NCBI GenBank assembly: GCA_029940125.1
Contig: JAOZRP010000013.1
Location: 1-16,569, forward strand
Source: a bacterium
GTDB lineage: Bacteria > Desulfobacterota > Anaeroferrophillalia > Anaeroferrophillales > Anaeroferrophillaceae
Reading direction: 5' to 3'
Length of the DNA: 16,569 bases
The notes beneath the pieces were generated by a model that was given only the letters and a program-made list of their open reading frames with translations, made no database searches and was not told the origin of the DNA. Numbering within the stretch: position 1 is the stretch's first letter; every line of letters starts with the position of its first letter. The translations under genes were made by a program, and so were the position numbers. This document shows positions 13,602-16,569 of the stretch, one piece after another.

Positions 13602-14915
13602 ATGAAGCTAAAAAATGTTTTTCTACTGGCCTTGTCAACCGCTTTTGTCCTGACCCTGGCCTTCGGCAGCAGCGTCATGGCCGGCTCGGCTGACAGCTGC
13701 ATCTCCTGTCATGAAAAGGTCTCTCCGGGACAGGTAGCCGACTGGCGAACCAGCAAGCACGCGGCTGAAGATGTAACCTGTGCCGACTGTCACGGCACCA
13801 AACACCAGAAAGCCAATGACGGCGACCTGGCGGTACTGCCCAGCGAACACGTCTGCGCAGAATGCCACGAAGAGCAGTTCGCCCAGTTTTCCAAGGGCAA
13901 ACACAACTTTGGCTGGACGTCATTGAACGCCCTGCCGATTACCCACGTGGAACCGGACGAATTGATGGAAGGCGGCCGGGGCTGCGGCGGCTGTCACAAC
14001 ATGGGCATCAAGAGCGAGGCCCAGAAAAAAGAGCAGTTGGACAAGGGATACCGCTACCAGACCAACTCCTGTGACGAATGTCACACCCGGCACAGTTTCT
14101 CGAAAAAAGAAGCCCAGGATCCTCGGGCCTGTCAGCAATGCCACATGGGCTACGACCATCCCCAGTGGGAAATGTGGAGCAGCGCCAAGCATGGGACCCG
14201 CTGGTTTGCCAGGGAGGCCGGCCGTCTTGACAAAAACGCCCCGGCACCTACCTGTCAGACCTGCCATATGCCTGAAGGCAGCCACAACAACCACACGGCC
14301 TGGGGATTCCTCGGCGTTCGCCTGCCGCTGCCTAAAGACAAACAGTGGGCGGCCGACCAGGTAACCATCCTGAAAGCGCTCGGCGTTCTCGATCCCTTTA
14401 CCGGGAAGCCTACCGCCCGTCTGGAAGCGGTAAAAGCCGTTGACCTGGCCCGGTTGACCCAGAAAGCCTGGGAAGACGAACGGGAAAAAATGATCAAAAC
14501 CTGCGCCAAGTGCCACGCGGAAAAATACGCCCGCAAGCAGCTGGAAATGGGCGACAACATGCTGAAAAAAGCCGACCGGCTCCTGGCCCAGGGCATTGAA
14601 ATCGTCGCCGGCCTTTACAAGGACGGGATTCTCAAAAAGCGCAACGCCCAGGCCTTCGCCTATCCCGATTTTCTTTACTTTTTGCGTACCGACTATGCGG
14701 CCGCCGACGGCAACAGCTACAAGAAGCTGCCGGACGGCACCTCGCACATCGAGCAGGTGTTGTTCCGCATGTACATGAAGCATCGCATGCGCACCTACCA
14801 GGGGCAGTTCCACGTCAATCCCGACTACGCCTACTGGTACGGCTGGGCGGCGATGACCGACGACTTGGGCGAGATCCAGGAGCTGGCTGCTACCCTGAGG
14901 GCAACCCACAAATAA
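13602..14915 (+). CDS. Exported octaheme cytochrome c, hydroxylamine oxidoreductase (HAO) family
   Basis: A 437-residue periplasmic multiheme cytochrome. A signal peptide (1-27, cleavage likely after SSVMA) precedes eight CxxCH heme sites at residues 33, 60, 85, 128, 157, 177, 218 and 301. The C-terminal helical part (about 306-437) ends with YQGQFHVNPDYAYWYGW, which is typical of the HAO family. No C-terminal membrane anchor is seen, so it is likely soluble. In ammonia oxidisers HAO oxidises hydroxylamine; members from Campylobacterota and other anaerobes are thought to work reductively on nitrite or hydroxylamine. A reductive or detoxifying role is inferred here. The direction depends on the tyrosine that crosslinks the catalytic heme; tyrosines at 399, 409, 411 and 413 lie where it might be, but alignment is needed. 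No NapC/NrfH-type quinol dehydrogenase is adjacent. Confidence 0.9.
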   Translation: MKLKNVFLLALSTAFVLTLAFGSSVMAGSADSCISCHEKVSPGQVADWRTSKHAAEDVTCADCHGTKHQKANDGDLAVLPSEHVCAECHEEQFAQFSKGKHNFGWTSLNALPITHVEPDELMEGGRGCGGCHNMGIKSEAQKKEQLDKGYRYQTNSCDECHTRHSFSKKEAQDPRACQQCHMGYDHPQWEMWSSAKHGTRWFAREAGRLDKNAPAPTCQTCHMPEGSHNNHTAWGFLGVRLPLPKDKQWAADQVTILKALGVLDPFTGKPTARLEAVKAVDLARLTQKAWEDEREKMIKTCAKCHAEKYARKQLEMGDNMLKKADRLLAQGIEIVAGLYKDGILKKRNAQAFAYPDFLYFLRTDYAAADGNSYKKLPDGTSHIEQVLFRMYMKHRMRTYQGQFHVNPDYAYWYGWAAMTDDLGEIQELAATLRATHK

Positions 14916-14939
14916 AACCCATTGTTCTTTTCACTTTTA

Positions 14940-14978
14940 AACCAGAAAAGCACCCGGCAATCGGGTGCTTTTCTGGTT
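14940..14978 (+). terminator. Strong intrinsic terminator after the octaheme cytochrome gene
   Basis: AACCAGAAAAGCACCCG (14940-14956) and CGGGTGCTTTTCTGGTT (14962-14978) form a perfect 17-bp stem with the 5-base loop GCAAT. The core GCACCCG/CGGGTGC followed by TTTT is a classic terminator flanked by A- and T-runs, so it may work on both strands. Confidence 0.92.
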
Positions 14979-15044
14979 ATTGTCTTTCCATAAAGCTCAC
15001 ATTTTTTAATCAATTCTTTTCTCTACAGAAAAACTTTCTGAACC

Positions 15045-15073
15045 TTGACAAAAAAACTTTATACTATCTTAAT
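15045..15073 (+). promoter_or_regulatory. Sigma70-type promoter for the phoB-like gene
   Basis: A perfect TTGACA (15045-15050) and CTTAAT (15068-15073, 4 of 6) have a 17-base spacer. It lies within a 245-base gene-free gap. No convincing Pho box was seen. Confidence 0.5.
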
Positions 15074-15081
15074 ATTGATGC

Positions 15082-15112
15082 TGCATAAGCCAACAAATAG
15101 TTTCATTATGCA
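15082..15112 (+). repeat. Inverted repeat TGCATAA/TTATGCA in the phoB leader
   Basis: Two perfect 7-base complementary arms (15082-15088 and 15106-15112) lie just after the predicted start site. They could be an operator for a dimeric regulator or a weak hairpin. The evidence is only the symmetry. Confidence 0.3.
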
Positions 15113-15160
15113 ATCCTGTTGAATTTCAAGAATGCCGCGATATAAGCAAAAGGAAGAAAA

Positions 15161-15862
15161 ATGAGCAAGGGGTTGATCGTCATCGTTGAGGATGAAGCTG
15201 ATATCCGTGAAGTACTGGAATACAACCTGGAGCGGGAAAGTTATAATGTCCTGACGGCACCGGACGGCAAACAGGGGCTTGAACTCATCCAGAAAAAGAT
15301 TCCAACCCTGGTACTCCTGGACCTGATGCTGCCGAAACTCGATGGGCTTGAAGTTTGTCGCCAGCTTAAAGATGATGCGGAAACAGCTTCTATTCCTATT
15401 ATCATGGTAACCGCCAGGGGTGAAGAAAGCGACATTGTCATGGGATTGGACTTGGGAGCCGATGATTATATCGTCAAACCTTTCAGTCCCAAAGAGCTGC
15501 TGGCCCGGGTCAAAGCGGTCATTCGCCGCAGGATATTGCAAGGTGATGGATTACCGCGGCAGCGTATTGAACGGGATGGGGTGGTCATGGATATGGAACG
15601 TCATGAGGTCAAAGTCGACCAGGTACCGGTTTCCTTTACCGCCAGCGAACTGAAGCTGCTTTATTTCCTTGCCAGTCATCCAGGCCTGGTTTTTACCCGG
15701 GACCGACTGCTGAACAAGGTTGCAGGTCGAGATGAATTTATTGTCGACCGGAACATTGATGTTCATATACAGGCGGTGAGAAAAAAACTCGGGCACTATC
15801 GCTATCTGATTGAAACCATCCGCGGGGTTGGTTATCGTTTCAAAGACGAGGGAAGGACATGA
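15161..15862 (+). CDS. phoB: OmpR/PhoB-family response regulator
   Basis: A 233-residue cytoplasmic transcription regulator. The receiver domain (1-120) has D11 and E12 with phospho-acceptor D54 (LVLLDLMLP), T84 (IMVTARG) and K106 (DDYIVKP). The winged-helix DNA-binding domain (about 135-228) ends with the typical RGVGYRF. AGGAAG (15151-15156) precedes the ATG. A PhoR-like kinase starts two bases after its stop, which supports the PhoB assignment and a role in the phosphate-starvation response, although no pst or phoU genes are in view. PhoB or PhoP naming is equally possible. Confidence 0.88.
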   Translation: MSKGLIVIVEDEADIREVLEYNLERESYNVLTAPDGKQGLELIQKKIPTLVLLDLMLPKLDGLEVCRQLKDDAETASIPIIMVTARGEESDIVMGLDLGADDYIVKPFSPKELLARVKAVIRRRILQGDGLPRQRIERDGVVMDMERHEVKVDQVPVSFTASELKLLYFLASHPGLVFTRDRLLNKVAGRDEFIVDRNIDVHIQAVRKKLGHYRYLIETIRGVGYRFKDEGRT

Positions 15863-15863
15863 G

Positions 15864-16569
15864 ATGGCCATGCTGAAATCCCACATGTTATGGAAAATCT
15901 ACAGTCTTTTTGCAGTCGTCATCCTGCTTTCAGCCCTGGTGATTGGCGGTTTAGTGGGTCGGCACACTACCCACAATAAACTGTCCGACATTCAAACAAC
16001 CCTGCAAGCCAGATCTTTACTGCTTGCTGAGCTGGCTGCACCCCACTTCTCAGAACCGCCTGACCAGGCATTTCAGCAAACTGTCCAGGCACTGGGAAAG
16101 GAAATGAACACCAGACTGACGGTCATTAATGCCCAGGGGGTGGTTCTGGCGGATTCCAACAAAAACCCGCTGACCATGGACAATCACGGACAACGCCCGG
16201 AAATTTTAGCGTCACGGTTGCATAAATTTGGTCTGGCCGTCCGTTTCAGCAAAACCTTGCAAACCAGGATGATGTACCTGGCCCGCTCGGTACATAAATC
16301 CGGTAACTTCCTGGGCTATGTCAGGACCTCACTACCTTTGAAAACAGTTGATCAACGACTGGCTGAAGTGAGAAAAACCATTATCCTGAGTGTCGGTCTG
16401 GTCGCCCTGATGGCACTTTTGTTAGGATTCTTTCTGGCCCGCCACCTTATCCGGCCCCTGACCGCCATGACCGGCATGGCTGAAGCCATGGCCCTGGGAG
16501 ATTTTAACCAGCACCTTCCTGTCCGCAGGAGAGATGAAATCGGTCGACTGGGAAAAGCATTGAACAAAA
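15864..16569 (+). CDS. phoR: PhoR-like sensor histidine kinase, 3' end outside the window
   Basis: The first 235 codons of a membrane kinase; the frame is open to the last base. The chosen ATG lies two bases after the phoB stop, with GGAAGGA (15851-15857) upstream; the ATG at 15859 stops after a few codons. A transmembrane helix (about 12-32) is followed by a periplasmic sensor segment with INAQGVVLADS and MDNHGQRPEI, typical of PhoR-type sensors in Gram-positive and related groups. A second helix (about 171-192) leads to a HAMP domain (from about 191, IRPLTAM to DEIGRL). The kinase core is beyond the window. Together with the preceding regulator it forms a two-component pair. Confidence 0.88.
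   Translation, partial: MAMLKSHMLWKIYSLFAVVILLSALVIGGLVGRHTTHNKLSDIQTTLQARSLLLAELAAPHFSEPPDQAFQQTVQALGKEMNTRLTVINAQGVVLADSNKNPLTMDNHGQRPEILASRLHKFGLAVRFSKTLQTRMMYLARSVHKSGNFLGYVRTSLPLKTVDQRLAEVRKTIILSVGLVALMALLLGFFLARHLIRPLTAMTGMAEAMALGDFNQHLPVRRRDEIGRLGKALNK

Noticed and set aside
13920..14909. A 329-codon open frame on the minus strand across the octaheme cytochrome gene
   Set aside because: The + strand frame has a signal peptide and eight heme motifs; the antisense frame is rich in simple hydrophobic runs and has no motif or start signal.
15051..15160. Pho box controlling phoB
   Set aside because: No pair of CTGTCA-like direct repeats with proper spacing was found.
1..16569. CRISPR array, tRNA, rRNA, insertion sequence or prophage genes
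   Set aside because: No regular repeat-spacer arrays, cloverleaf-like sequences, transposase or integrase motifs were seen on either strand.

Overview
The window is a protein-dense stretch of a Gram-negative bacterial chromosome. Every convincing gene is on the + strand. I infer a strictly anaerobic or microaerobic member of the Desulfobacterota, probably a sulfate reducer or relative. The reasons are a class I hybrid cluster protein very like the Desulfovibrio type, its dedicated ferredoxin, a three-domain NifU with NifS coupled to cysteine synthesis, and an exported octaheme cytochrome. No rRNA, tRNA, phage, insertion sequence or CRISPR array is visible.

Layout. (1) 1-3444: the 3' part of hcp (hybrid cluster protein/hydroxylamine reductase), a zinc-ribbon plus HD-like protein, and the Hcp-associated ferredoxin, closed by an intrinsic terminator. 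This unit handles reactive nitrogen species in the cytoplasm. (2) 3573-7849: a large membrane hybrid histidine kinase (Cache, three PAS, kinase, receiver), then an MgtC/SapB-family membrane protein. (3) 7955-12178: cysK, nifU, nifS and a long serine O-acetyltransferase. Together they convert serine plus sulfide to cysteine and cysteine sulfur to Fe-S clusters. (4) 12235-14978: a promoter, a leader containing an FNR/HcpR-type palindrome, a short MetE/UroD-like protein, and an exported octaheme cytochrome of the hydroxylamine oxidoreductase (HAO) family, closed by a strong terminator. (5) 15045-16569: a phoB-like response regulator and the start of a phoR-like kinase, which runs off the window.

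How the genes work together. Two separate modules act on nitrogen oxides: cytoplasmic Hcp with its ferredoxin, and a periplasmic HAO-type cytochrome. The FNR-like box before the second module suggests both may answer to a Crp/Fnr-type regulator such as HcpR, though this is inference. The Fe-S and cysteine operon would supply the clusters that Hcp and its ferredoxin need, and these clusters are targets of NO damage.

The least explained parts are the intergenic spaces. A ~95-100 bp repeat with conserved blocks sits directly after two stop codons (after the HD gene and after cysK). Short hairpins sharing its ATCCGG end occur at the 3' ends of two more genes. A different inverted repeat lies between nifS and cysE. 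I did not find a convincing wholly new system. The most promising leads are the repeat family, the FNR-like control of the MetE-like/HAO pair, and the HD protein with a substituted metal ligand.
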